From contig NZ_CP039435.1 of NCBI RefSeq assembly GCF_005484585.1, positions 2,108,001 to 2,172,000 of the forward strand: 64,000 bases of DNA, written 5' to 3'. Each line of letters starts with the position of its first letter. Position 1 is the stretch's first letter. This DNA comes from Brevundimonas sp. SGAir0440. Its GTDB lineage: Bacteria; Pseudomonadota; Alphaproteobacteria; Caulobacterales; Caulobacteraceae. Made by a program: the position numbers and the translations under genes. This document shows, one piece after another, positions 20,018 through 28,306 of this stretch. Under the pieces are notes generated by a model. It was not told the DNA's origin. It saw only the letters and a program-made list of their open reading frames with translations, and did no database searches.

Positions 20018-20523
20018 GTCAGGTCCAGCGCGAACGAGTCGGGATGATGAAAGTCCGGCTTATCCGAAGGATGCGCCAGCGCCCAATAGCCGATCGCCCC
20101 GTCCACGCCCCGGATCACCGCCGCCAAGCCCGCCGCCCCGGCCGCATCCTCCGGCAAGGTCACGTCCGCCGTCAGCACGAGTTGTCCGGGCGCCGACCGC
20201 GTCACGATGAAGGGCGCGAGCATCTCCAGATCCCGCATCCCCTCGCGATAGCCGTCGAACCGATAGGCCGCCCACGCCCCCGACGGCGACAGATTGTACT
20301 CGACATAGCCGCCCGCCTCGTTGCGAACGAACGCCTCGAAACAGGTCGCCTGCCACAACCCGTCCGTCCGCACCCGCGCCGCAGCCTCCGGCCGCCACAC
20401 TCCTTCCACCGGTCCGGCCAGCACATACTCCAAGCTCAGCACCCGCCCGGCGCGCCGCGCCTGGACCTCCAGCGTCAGCCCCGCAGGGCTGGATGTCGGA
20501 TGCGGGATCAGAGGTAGGCGCAT
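20014..20523 (-). CDS. DOMON-like domain protein
   Basis: A 169-residue protein whose beta-sandwich pattern matches the DOMON-like type 1 family (WQATCFEAFVRN, GGYVEYNLSPSGAWAAYRFDGYREGM, YWALAHPSDKPDFHHPDSF). Such proteins are thought to bind carbohydrate or haem, but this subgroup has no known role. No signal peptide is seen. Its TGA overlaps the ATG of the muramidase gene (ATGA), so the two form an operon, and a link with cell-wall sugar handling is possible. Confidence 0.75.
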   Translation of the reverse strand: MRLPLIPHPTSSPAGLTLEVQARRAGRVLSLEYVLAGPVEGVWRPEAAARVRTDGLWQATCFEAFVRNEAGGYVEYNLSPSGAWAAYRFDGYREGMRDLEMLAPFIVTRSAPGQLVLTADVTLPEDAAGAAGLAAVIRGVDGAIGYWALAHPSDKPDFHHPDSFALDLT

Positions 20524-20612
20524 GGCGCCTTCGTATCGCAGGCTGACGGCGGGTCAAAGCCGCCGCCAGATCAACCCTTGCGCCCGCCTGCGCACCATGG
20601 AAGCATCACAAT

Positions 20613-20816
20613 ATGCCCAAGCGCTCACCCTACGGTCCGCAGATGACCTTTCCTGAAAAGCGCCAGATGCTGAAGGATCGCTTCCACCTATTGGTCGGAC
20701 CGCTCGTTCTCTGTTTGGCCGTCAGTGGCGCGTCGGCCGAACCCTCTTCCGTCTTCCTGGCGTGGACTGTGGGCATCGCTCTGGTCGCGCTGATCCTCAA
20801 CCGGCTGATTCCTTGA
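20613..20816 (+). CDS. Small hypothetical membrane protein
   Basis: A 67-residue ORF divergent from the DOMON-like gene. It has a basic N-terminus (MPKRSPYGPQMTFPEKRQML) and two hydrophobic segments, HLLVGPLVLCLAVSGAS and VFLAWTVGIALVALILNRLI. No family was recognised. A second ATG at 20643 would remove the first ten residues. Codon use is less biased to G/C than neighbours. Real coding status is uncertain. Confidence 0.4.
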   Translation: MPKRSPYGPQMTFPEKRQMLKDRFHLLVGPLVLCLAVSGASAEPSSVFLAWTVGIALVALILNRLIP

Positions 20817-20981
20817 AGATGAAATCGCCGGAGTAAAGTTCGCCAGCCATCGTATCTGCGCGAAATATCGGCTGTGTTTACAGCGGCCTGATGCGCAGCA
20901 GTGTCGTCGCAGCCATCGCATCTCGAAACGGCTCTATGGGCGCGCCATGCCCAAAGCCGCCTCGCCTGAATTGCACATCTT

Positions 20982-21055
20982 GCGTTTTGCACGCGTTTTC
21001 GCGTTGCAACGCATTTTCGCGCCGACCGAGATTAGACGAATTAGACACTTTAGAC
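20982..21055. repeat. Short direct repeats in the tyrS leader
   Basis: Within the 328-bp gap before tyrS, which holds no convincing gene, CGCGTTTTCGCG (20992-21003) recurs as CGCATTTTCGCG (21010-21021), 18 bp apart, after a related GCGTTTTGC at 20982. TTAGAC then occurs three times at 21032, 21041 and 21050 with an exact 9-bp period. The spacing suggests a repeated protein-binding site in the tyrS promoter or leader. Confidence 0.55.
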
Positions 21056-21144
21056 GGTGTTTTTCATCCGCACCGTCTGAACAGCCGACGCCGCCTCGAC
21101 TAGGGGAAGACGACCCTCGTCATCCCTGCTAACCCAGCCTCACC

Positions 21145-22398
21145 ATGATCGAACACGTCTTCAAATCCGACTTCCTGCGCACGCTTCAGGCGCGCGGCTA
21201 CATCCATCAGATCACCCACCCCGTCGAATTAGACGAGGCGGCGGCTGCGGGCGTGGTGCCGGGCTATATCGGCTTCGACGCCACTGCGCCGTCACTGCAC
21301 GTCGGCAGCCTGATTCAGATCATGATGTTGCGCCGGCTTCAGCAAGCGGGCGGCAAGCCCATCGTCCTGATGGGTGGCGGCACGACCAAGGTCGGCGACC
21401 CCACCGGCAAGGATACGTCGCGTCCGCAACTGACCGAAGAGACGATTCAGTCCAACATCGACACCATCAAGACGGTCTTCGCCAAGTTCCTGACGTTCGG
21501 CGACGGACTGACCGATGCGGTCATGGTCAACAATGACGACTGGCTGTCCGGCTATGGCTACATCCAGTTTCTGAGGGATTTCGGCACCCACTTCACCGTG
21601 AACCGGATGCTGGCCTTCGACTCGGTCAAGCTGCGTCTGGAGCGTGAGCAGCCCATGACCTTCCTTGAGTTCAACTACATGCTGATGCAGTCGGTGGACT
21701 TCCTGGAGCTCAACCGCAGCCACAAGGTCACCCTGCAAATGGGCGGCTCGGACCAGTGGGGCAACATCACTTCGGGCGTGGATCTGGTGCGCCGCGTGGA
21801 TCAGAAGGCCGCCTTCGGCCTGACCACGCCACTGCTGACCACGGCGTCGGGCGGCAAGATGGGCAAGACCGCTCAGGGCGCCGTCTGGCTGAACGCAGAA
21901 CAACTCAGCCCCTACGACTACTGGCAGTTCTGGCGTAACGCTGAGGACGCCGACGTCGGCCGCTTCATGCGCCTGTTCACGGACCTGAGCCTGGAACAGA
22001 TCGCGGAATACGAAGCGCTGGAAGGCGCGGCGATCAACGACGCCAAGAAGGCCCTCGCCGATGCGGCGACCACCCTGCTGCACGGCGCGGACGAGGCCGC
22101 AAAGGCGCGCGCCGCCGCCGAAAGCAACTTCGAAAAAGGACAGTTGTCCGCCGACCTGCCGACCATTGAACTGCCGTCGGCCGAGGTCTACGGCGCCATG
22201 ATCGCCGCTGTCGTCACCAAGGCTGGCCTGACGGCCTCCAACGGCGAGGCCCGTCGCCTGGCCCAGGGCGGCGGTCTGCGCCTGAACGACGCCGCTGTGT
22301 CCGACGGCGCCCAACTGCTCACCGAAGCCGACCTCAAGGACGGCGTCATCAAACTGGCGGCCGGCAAGAAAAAGATCGTTCTGGTGAGGCCCGTCTAA
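21145..22398 (+). CDS. tyrS: Tyrosyl-tRNA synthetase
   Basis: Charges tRNA-Tyr. The 417 residues match bacterial TyrRS: the class I HIGH-type motif reads LHVGSL, the tyrosine-binding region has SVDFLELN and GGSDQWGNI, the KMSKS loop reads GGKMGKT, and a C-terminal S4 RNA-binding domain is present (about 350-410, [16 protein letters not shown]). The ATG at 21145 starts [11 protein letters not shown]. Upstream is an unusual repeat-rich leader; no T-box or riboswitch was recognised. Confidence 0.95.
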   Translation: MIEHVFKSDFLRTLQARGYIHQITHPVELDEAAAAGVVPGYIGFDATAPSLHVGSLIQIMMLRRLQQAGGKPIVLMGGGTTKVGDPTGKDTSRPQLTEETIQSNIDTIKTVFAKFLTFGDGLTDAVMVNNDDWLSGYGYIQFLRDFGTHFTVNRMLAFDSVKLRLEREQPMTFLEFNYMLMQSVDFLELNRSHKVTLQMGGSDQWGNITSGVDLVRRVDQKAAFGLTTPLLTTASGGKMGKTAQGAVWLNAEQLSPYDYWQFWRNAEDADVGRFMRLFTDLSLEQIAEYEALEGAAINDAKKALADAATTLLHGADEAAKARAAAESNFEKGQLSADLPTIELPSAEVYGAMIAAVVTKAGLTASNGEARRLAQGGGLRLNDAAVSDGAQLLTEADLKDGVIKLAAGKKKIVLVRPV

Positions 22399-22425
22399 CT
22401 CTCTCAATTCCGACAGATTTCCTAC

Positions 22426-22457
22426 TTCCGCTCATCCCCGCGAAAGCGGGGACCCAG
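22426..22457. repeat. REP-like palindromic element, left copy
   Basis: A 32-bp element containing the hairpin CCCCGCGAAAGCGGGG (22435-22450). It recurs in inverted orientation at 22780-22811 with a single mismatch. The copies bracket the GIY-YIG gene. Confidence 0.8.
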
Positions 22458-22471
22458 ATAGGTGTCAAAGC

Positions 22472-22837
22472 TTGGCCTTCTTCACCTACATCGTCGCAAG
22501 CCGCCGAAATGGAACGCTCTATACAGGATCGACCGATGACCTGATCCAGCGTGTCGCGCAGCACAGGAATAAGACCTTCGCCGGCTTTACCGCCAAGTAT
22601 GACGTGGATCTGCTGGACTGGTTCGAAGTCCACGAAACGCGTGAGGCCGCATTCCGTCGGGAACGGCAGATCAAGAAATGGAACCGAGACTGGAAGCTTC
22701 AGATGATCGAAAAGGAAAATCCGAACTGGCTCGATCTGTATGATGACTTTCGCCTTGGCGGCCTGAAGGACGCCAAGGACTGGGTCCCCGCCTTCGCGGG
22801 GATGAGCGGAATGAGTGAGACGCCCAATGATCAATGA
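22472..22837 (+). CDS. GIY-YIG nuclease family protein
   Basis: A 121-residue single-domain GIY-YIG protein. The motif appears as FTYIVASRRNGTLYTGST at about 4-21, with catalytic Arg in DDLIQRVAQH and the Glu/Arg-rich helix EAAFRRERQIKKWNRDWK. The last 20 residues (from about DWVPAFAG) are the translation of the right-hand REP-like element, so the repeat has invaded or forms the 3' end of the gene. The stop lies 11 bp inside the next gene, bcp. The start may also be non-ATG; 22472 is TTG. Confidence 0.8.
   Translation: MAFFTYIVASRRNGTLYTGSTDDLIQRVAQHRNKTFAGFTAKYDVDLLDWFEVHETREAAFRRERQIKKWNRDWKLQMIEKENPNWLDLYDDFRLGGLKDAKDWVPAFAGMSGMSETPNDQ
22780..22811. repeat. REP-like palindromic element, right copy
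   Basis: Inverted copy of the element at 22426-22457 (31 of 32 bases match). The core hairpin is CCCCGCCTTCGCGGGG. It is read through as coding sequence (WVPAFAGMSG) at the end of the GIY-YIG gene. Confidence 0.8.
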
Positions 22838-23288
22838 AGGCCAACCCGCGCCCACCCTCGACCTGCCCACGGACGGCGGCGGCCGCGTCACCCTCGCCGC
22901 CCACAAGGGCAAGCCCGCCGTCGTCTATTTCTATCCCAAGGACGACACGACCGGCTGCACGCGCGAGGCGCAGGACTTCACCGCCCTGGCGCCCGACTTC
23001 GCCGCTCTGGGCGTGCCGGTCATCGGCGTGTCCAAGGACACAGTGAAGAAGCACGACAGGTTCAAGGCCAAATACGATCTCGCCGTCACCCTCGCCTCCG
23101 ACGAGGACGGCGCCGCCTGCGAGGCCTGGGGCGTCTGGGTGCAGAAAAAGCTCTATGGCCGCGAATACATGGGCATCGAGCGGGCCACCTTCCTGATCGA
23201 CGCCGAGGGCCGCGTCGCCAAGGCCTGGCGCAATGTGAAGGTCGCCGACCACGCCGCCGCCGTGCTGGAGGCCGCCAGGGCCCTGTGA
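22827..23288 (+). CDS. bcp: Thioredoxin-dependent peroxiredoxin (Bcp/PrxQ)
   Basis: Reduces H2O2 and organic peroxides. The 153 residues begin MINEGQPAPTLDL and carry the peroxidatic Cys44 in DDTTGCTREAQDF. The resolving cysteine usual five residues later in E. coli Bcp is Gln49; the only other cysteine is Cys98 in CEAWGVW, so it works either as 1-Cys or with an atypical resolving cysteine. The ATG at 22827 overlaps the GIY-YIG gene by 11 bp; an in-frame ATG at 22815 lies nearer the repeat. Confidence 0.9.
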   Translation: MINEGQPAPTLDLPTDGGGRVTLAAHKGKPAVVYFYPKDDTTGCTREAQDFTALAPDFAALGVPVIGVSKDTVKKHDRFKAKYDLAVTLASDEDGAACEAWGVWVQKKLYGREYMGIERATFLIDAEGRVAKAWRNVKVADHAAAVLEAARAL

Positions 23289-23402
23289 TCAGCGAGCGCC
23301 GTTCGGAAGCGATGCTTGACCTTGGCCCCTCCTCCACGGCCTAGTGGGCGTCGGGGCTAATAGGGGCTTGGCCGGCCTTGGCTGGCAGATGCGGAGCGCA
23401 CC

Positions 23403-23948
23403 ATGTTCACCAAGAGCAAATCCTACGACAGCGGATCGAACGGCCTGGGCATCCCCCCGGCGCCCGAACCGACCACGCCCACGCCGACGGCTGCGAGCAC
23501 GCCGTCCCTGCCGGCCACGACGCAAGCGCCGCGCGCGCCTGAACCAGCCCGTCCGGCGGCCCGGTCCAGCAATCTGTCGACCCTGTCGGCCGGCGTGAAA
23601 TACGAAGGCAACATCTCCGGCGCCGGCGAACTTCAGGTCGACGGGTCGCTGAAGGGCGACGTCCGCGTCTCGCGCGTCGTGATCGGCGAAGGCGGCTCGG
23701 TTGAGGGCACGGTCCATGCCGACGTGCTTGACGTGCGCGGCCGCGTCTCCGGCGCCATCGTCGCCAAACAGGTCAAGCTTCACGCCACCGCCCGCGTCGA
23801 GGGCGACATCACGCAGGAACAGCTCGCCATCGACCAGGGCGCCTGGTTCCAGGGCCGCTGCAACCAGGCCAAGCGCGACACCCCCGGCGCCGCCATGCTG
23901 GAAGCCCCCGCGCCGAAGGCCGACAAGGCGGACAAGACCGCCGCCTGA
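23403..23948 (+). CDS. Bactofilin
   Basis: Cytoskeletal polymer-forming protein. The 181 residues have a Pro/Ala/Thr-rich disordered N-terminus (about 1-55), then the right-handed beta-helix bactofilin core from SNLSTLSAGVKYEGNISG through LQVDGSLKGDV, IGEGGSVEG and LDVRGRVSGAI to EGDITQEQLAIDQGAWFQG, then an Ala/Lys-rich tail. In Caulobacter BacA/BacB recruit the peptidoglycan synthase PbpC to the stalk pole; a similar role here is inference. It stands alone, with its own terminator. Confidence 0.9.
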   Translation: MFTKSKSYDSGSNGLGIPPAPEPTTPTPTAASTPSLPATTQAPRAPEPARPAARSSNLSTLSAGVKYEGNISGAGELQVDGSLKGDVRVSRVVIGEGGSVEGTVHADVLDVRGRVSGAIVAKQVKLHATARVEGDITQEQLAIDQGAWFQGRCNQAKRDTPGAAMLEAPAPKADKADKTAA

Positions 23949-23991
23949 CCACATCGAATGGGAACGGCCGCAAGGCCGGAAAGCCTAAAAC

Positions 23992-24022
23992 AAAAAGGGC
24001 GGCTCGTCGGAGCCGCCCTTTT
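23992..24022. terminator. Bidirectional terminator between bactofilin and prfB
   Basis: A perfect 9-bp stem, GGGCGGCTC (23997-24005) and GAGCCGCCC (24010-24018), with GTCG loop, AAAAA on the left and TTTT on the right. It can serve both convergent genes. Confidence 0.85.
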
Positions 24023-24025
24023 CCG

Positions 24026-25148
24026 TCAGTCCACGCTCGATCCTCGGGTCTCGCCGACCCGCTGGGCCAGGGCCGCGCCCATGAAGGCGTCCAGGTCGCC
24101 GTCCAGCACCCCCTGGGTATCCGAGGTCTCAACCTCGGTCCGCAGGTCCTTCACCATCTGATAGGGCTGCAGGACATAGGAGCGGATCTGGTGACCCCAC
24201 CCGATGTCGGTCTTGGCGTCGGCCAGCGCCTGAGCCGCCGCCTCACGCTTCTGCAGTTCCAGCTCGTATAGGCGCGCGCGGAGCATCTTCCAGGCCATCT
24301 CGCGGTTCTGGTGCTGCGACCGGCCGGCCTGGCAGGCCACGACGGTGTTGGTCGGGGTGTGCGTCAGGCGCACAGCCGAGTCGGTCTTGTTGATGTGCTG
24401 ACCGCCCGCGCCCGACGCACGATAGGTGTCGGTGCGAACGTCCGAAGGGTTGATGTCGATCTCGATCGCGTCGTCCACGACCGGCGACACCCCGATGGAG
24501 GCGAAGCTGGTGTGGCGCTTGGCCGCCGCGTCATAGGGGCTGATGCGGACCAGGCGGTGCACGCCCGATTCCGACTTCAGCCAGCCATAGGCGTTGGGCC
24601 CTTCGATCAGGATGGTGGCCGACTTGACCCCCGCCTGTTCGCCCTCTTCGTGCGCCTCGATGGTGACCTCATAGCCGTGCGCCTTGGCCCAGCGGGAGTA
24701 CATGCGCAGCAGCATGCCGGCCCAGTCGTTCGACTCGGTGCCGCCGGCGCCGGAGTTCACTTCCAGATAGGCGTCATTGCCGTCGGCCTCGCCGGACAAC
24801 AGGGCCTCCAGCTCGGCGCGCGCGGCGCGTTCCTTGATGCCGCGCAGCGACGCGCGAGCGTCTTCCAGCGCGCCCTCGTCGCCTTCCTCGTCCGCCATCT
24901 CGGCCAGCATCACCCCGTCTTCGAGGTCCTGCTCCATCGCCTTGACGGTGTTGATCTTGACTTCCAGCTGCGAGCGTTCGCGGCTGACGGCCTGGGCCTC
25001 GTCGGGCTTGTCCCACAGCGTCGGATCCTCGACCCGCGCATTCAGCTCGTCGAGCTTTCTTAGAGCGACATCCCAGTCAAAGACGCCTCCTGAGCAGAGC
25101 GACGCTCTGCTCGATGTCGGCCTTCATGGCCTCGACATCCGGTCTCAT
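24026..25148 (-). CDS. prfB: Peptide chain release factor 2, with programmed +1 frameshift
   Basis: Terminates translation at UGA and UAA. The gene starts at the ATG at 25148 and reads [23 protein letters not shown], then an in-frame TGA at 25079-25077. The site is AGGAGGCGTCTTTGAC: an SD-like AGGAGG just before CTT TGA C, as in the E. coli RF2 site. A +1 shift continues as [18 protein letters not shown] into the main frame, for about 373 residues in total. The catalytic GGQ is in [13 protein letters not shown]; the stop-recognition tripeptide region reads [14 protein letters not shown]. Frameshifting gives autoregulation by RF2 level. Confidence 0.95.
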
Positions 25149-25216
25149 CGCAATCTCCGCGACACAACGCCCTCAGGTAGCGCGGCCCACAGGCTGCGCG
25201 ATAGGGCAGAATTTAT

Positions 25217-25247
25217 GGAAAACGGCGCGCCACGAGGACGCGCCGTT
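25217..25247 (-). terminator. Terminator after the PBP1A gene
   Basis: On the minus strand the 9-bp stem AACGGCGCG (25247-25239 read as complement) pairs with CGCGCCGTT (25229-25221), followed by TTTTCC. It lies 21 bp past the stop of the PBP1A gene and before prfB. Confidence 0.7.
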
Positions 25248-25267
25248 CGAAAGGCCTACCTAGAGCC

Positions 25268-27682
25268 TCAGTACAATCCGCTCAAGTCCTCGGCCGGCGC
25301 CTTCTTGGGCGGCGGCGGCGCGGTGGGCGCGGGCGACGAGGCGGGCGCGCCGCTTGCGGCCTCCTGCTCGCGGCGGATGACGTCGTAGTAGTTCTGCGGT
25401 CCGACGGGCTGGGCCGGGCCGGTCGGGCGCGGCGGCGGGGCCTGGCGCTCGGTGCCGGGGCGGAAGGCCTCCTCGATCCCGTTGACAGTGCGGAAGATGG
25501 CGTTCTTGGGCCGCACGAACGGGCGAGCCGGCCTTTCCTTCAACGCCGTCTGCATGAACTCCGTGAAGACCGGCACGGCGGCCGAGGCGCCGGCTTCACC
25601 GGATCCCAGCGAGCGATTGTCGTCGAAGCCGATGAAGACGCCGACCACGATGTCGGTGGTGAAGCCCACGAACCAGGCCGAGCGATATTCGTTTGTCGTG
25701 CCGGTCTTGCCTGCGACCCAGGGGCCGAGGCCGCGCGCGCTGGCGGCGGTGCCGCGTTGAACCACGCCTTCCAGCATGGAGCTCATCTGATAGGCGGTGA
25801 TCGGGTCGATGACCTGGGTTCCGCGCTGCTGCAGGCGCGGCGACTCCTGGCCCGAGAAGCCTCGTCCGCATTCGCGGCAGCTGCGGTTGTCGGCGCGGAA
25901 GATGGTCTCGCCATCGCGGTCCTGAACATAGTCGATCAGGTAAGGCGTCACCCGCCGCCCGCCGTTGGCGAAGGCGGAATAGGCGGCCGTGATCTCAAGC
26001 GGCGTGACCTCGCCGGCGCCAAGCGACACCGACAGGTTCGGCGTCATGCCCGGCAGACCCATCCTGGCCGACTGATCGACGATCTTCTTCATCCCGACTG
26101 ACTGGGCCAGCCGCACCGTCATGACGTTGCGCGACAGCTCCAGCCCGCGACGCAGCGTCTGAGGGCCATAGTATTGACGGCTGTAATTCTCGGGCGTCCA
26201 GCGCGTGCCGTTGGGACCGCCGGCGAAGCTGATCGGCGCATCCAGGACGATCGAGGCGGGGGTGAAGTCGCCCTCCAGCGCCGTCGCATAGACGAAGGGT
26301 TTGAAGGCGGAACCCGGTTGGCGCCGGGCCTGGGTCGCCCGGTTGAAGCTGGACAGCGCATAGGAGTAGCCGCCGACCATCGCCAGCACGCGGCCGGACT
26401 GCGGCTCGATGGCGACCAGCGCCCCGTTGACGCGCGGCACCTGCTTCAGAGCGAACTGGCCGCCCTGCGGCTCCACGAAGATCAGTTCGCCGCGTTTCAG
26501 CTGACGATTGGCGTTGGCCCAGGCCGCGTCCGACGCCAGCAGCGTGCCGGACTTGTCGTCACGGGCGGTGCGGATGCGGACCGTGTTGCCGCTGACGCTT
26601 TCGATGGCGGCGGCCTGCCAGCTGCGGCGCTCGGGCGGCGCCTGTTCCTTCAGTGCGACCGCCTGCCAGCCGTCGGCGAAGTCGGTCGTGCCCCACCCCC
26701 CGCGCCAGCCATGACGACGGTCGTAGTTCTCAAGTCCCTGCATCAGGGCCCGGCGCGCCGCCGTCTGCAGCGTCGGGTCCAGGGTGGTGCGCATATAGAA
26801 GCCGCCGGCGCGCAGCTGCTCGCCGAACTGCGGGTTGGCGGCGGCCTGGCGCCGCGCCTCCTCGACGAAGAAGTCGGCGTCCTTGTAATCCGACCGTTGC
26901 GGCGCATCGCGCGTGACCAGAGGCTTGGCGCGGGCCTGGACCAGTTGCTCAGGCGTCAGCCACCCGCTCTGCTCCATCTCGCCCAGCACCCAGTCCCGAC
27001 GGCCCTTGGCCGCGCCGGGGTGACGCTTGGGATGGTAGTTGTTCGGTCCCTTGGGCAGGGACGCCAGGAAGGCGGCTTCGTCTGGCGTCAGCTGCGCCAG
27101 CGACTTGCCGAAATAGTTGTAGGCCGCCGACGCTATGCCGAACGAGCGATAGCCCAGGAAGATCTCGTTCAGATACAGCTCGAGGATCTGCTCCTTGGAT
27201 AGGGTCGCCTCCAGGCGATTGGCCAGGATGGCTTCCTTAAGCTTGCGGTTCAGGCTGGATTCGTTGGTCAGCAGGACATTCTTGGCCACCTGCTGGGTGA
27301 TGGTCGAACCGCCTTCCAATCGACGTCCCGACGCCAGATTGAAGACGTTCTTCAGCGACGCGCGGCCGATGCCGCCCACGTCGATGCCGCCATGCTGGAA
27401 GAAGTTGCGATCTTCGGCTGCCAGGAAGGCGTGGATCACCGGCTGGGGAATCTGGTCGTAGGAGACATAAATCCGGCGCTCGTCCGAAAACTCGCCGATC
27501 AGGGTGCCGTCGCCGGCATAGACGCGCGTCGCGGTCGGCGGGCGATAGTCCGCCAGTTCCGACGCATCCGGCAGGTCGTGGAACAGCCACGCGGCATAGA
27601 CGGCGACGACCAACCCCGCCAGGGCGATGCCGCCCAGCAGAACCATGCCCGCCCACACGAACCAGCGTTCGGCAATCTTCAC
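25268..27682 (-). CDS. mrcA: Penicillin-binding protein 1A (bifunctional glycosyltransferase/transpeptidase)
   Basis: Class A PBP that polymerises and cross-links peptidoglycan. About 804 residues from a GTG at 27682 (VKIAERWFVWAG). One N-terminal transmembrane helix (WAGMVLLGGIALAGLVVAVY) is followed by the GT51 domain with catalytic Glu in AAEDRNFFQHGG and the segment GGSTITQQVAKN. The transpeptidase domain has SXXK in GSAFKPF, SXN in LSRNVM and KTG in AGKTGTTNE. A Pro-rich C-terminal tail ends in EDLSGLY. A longer frame to an ATG at 27757 is possible but would put 25 extra residues before the membrane anchor. Confidence 0.93.
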   Translation of the reverse strand: MKIAERWFVWAGMVLLGGIALAGLVVAVYAAWLFHDLPDASELADYRPPTATRVYAGDGTLIGEFSDERRIYVSYDQIPQPVIHAFLAAEDRNFFQHGGIDVGGIGRASLKNVFNLASGRRLEGGSTITQQVAKNVLLTNESSLNRKLKEAILANRLEATLSKEQILELYLNEIFLGYRSFGIASAAYNYFGKSLAQLTPDEAAFLASLPKGPNNYHPKRHPGAAKGRRDWVLGEMEQSGWLTPEQLVQARAKPLVTRDAPQRSDYKDADFFVEEARRQAAANPQFGEQLRAGGFYMRTTLDPTLQTAARRALMQGLENYDRRHGWRGGWGTTDFADGWQAVALKEQAPPERRSWQAAAIESVSGNTVRIRTARDDKSGTLLASDAAWANANRQLKRGELIFVEPQGGQFALKQVPRVNGALVAIEPQSGRVLAMVGGYSYALSSFNRATQARRQPGSAFKPFVYATALEGDFTPASIVLDAPISFAGGPNGTRWTPENYSRQYYGPQTLRRGLELSRNVMTVRLAQSVGMKKIVDQSARMGLPGMTPNLSVSLGAGEVTPLEITAAYSAFANGGRRVTPYLIDYVQDRDGETIFRADNRSCRECGRGFSGQESPRLQQRGTQVIDPITAYQMSSMLEGVVQRGTAASARGLGPWVAGKTGTTNEYRSAWFVGFTTDIVVGVFIGFDDNRSLGSGEAGASAAVPVFTEFMQTALKERPARPFVRPKNAIFRTVNGIEEAFRPGTERQAPPPRPTGPAQPVGPQNYYDVIRREQEAASGAPASSPAPTAPPPPKKAPAEDLSGLY

Positions 27683-27818
27683 TGCGTACTCCGACGACGC
27701 GCCCCGAAAGGGTGCTTTAGCCCGCGTCGCCGGTCGATGGCTATAGCCGCGATGCAACGGCCCCTTCCCGTCCGCCGTTAAGCTCCCATCTCAAGCATCC
27801 CAACCCAAGGAGCCTGCC

Positions 27819-28247
27819 ATGGAAGTTCTATATCGCGCCCAGTCGACGGCATCGGGCGGAGGCCGCGAAGACGGTCGTTCGGCCACCGACGACGGCAAGA
27901 TCGACGTCAAACTGTCCACGCCGACCGAGATGGGCGGCAAGGGCGGCGACGGCACCAACCCCGAGCAGCTGTTCGCCACCGGATACGCCGCCTGCTACCT
28001 CGGCGCGCTGCGTCTGGTCAGCAGCAAGGCCGGCACGCCCGTCAGCCCCGACACCAAGGTCACCGCCGGCGTCGGCTTCGGCAAGAACACCAAGGGTGAA
28101 GGCTTCAACCTGGATGTCGATCTGACCGTGACCGACCACGGCCTGGACCAGGCCGTTATCGACGACCTGATCGAGAAGGCGCACCAGGTTTGCCCCTACT
28201 CCAACGCCACCCGCAACAACGTCGATGTTCGCCTGAGCGCGAAATAA
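27819..28247 (+). CDS. ohr: Organic hydroperoxide resistance protein Ohr
   Basis: Thiol peroxidase of the OsmC/Ohr family that reduces organic and fatty-acid hydroperoxides using lipoylated proteins. The 142 residues include the peroxidatic cysteine in GYAACYLGALRL and the resolving cysteine in HQVCPYSNATRNN, plus NPEQLFATGYAAC, which favours Ohr over OsmC. It is divergent from the PBP1A gene across 136 bp. No OhrR gene is adjacent. Confidence 0.92.
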   Translation: MEVLYRAQSTASGGGREDGRSATDDGKIDVKLSTPTEMGGKGGDGTNPEQLFATGYAACYLGALRLVSSKAGTPVSPDTKVTAGVGFGKNTKGEGFNLDVDLTVTDHGLDQAVIDDLIEKAHQVCPYSNATRNNVDVRLSAK

Positions 28248-28306
28248 CCGTCGGCGAGGGCCGCGCGCGTGTTGAGCCGCGCGCGCGGCGCCTCTAGATG
28301 AGGTCC

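Noticed and set aside
20891..21103. 70-codon plus-strand frame in the tyrS leader
   Set aside because: It runs through the short repeats, has no family, and its codon use differs from neighbours.
22349..22912. Minus-strand frame with AHPREGGDPVLGV
   Set aside because: It is the translation of the REP-like element in reverse and overlaps three well-supported plus-strand genes.
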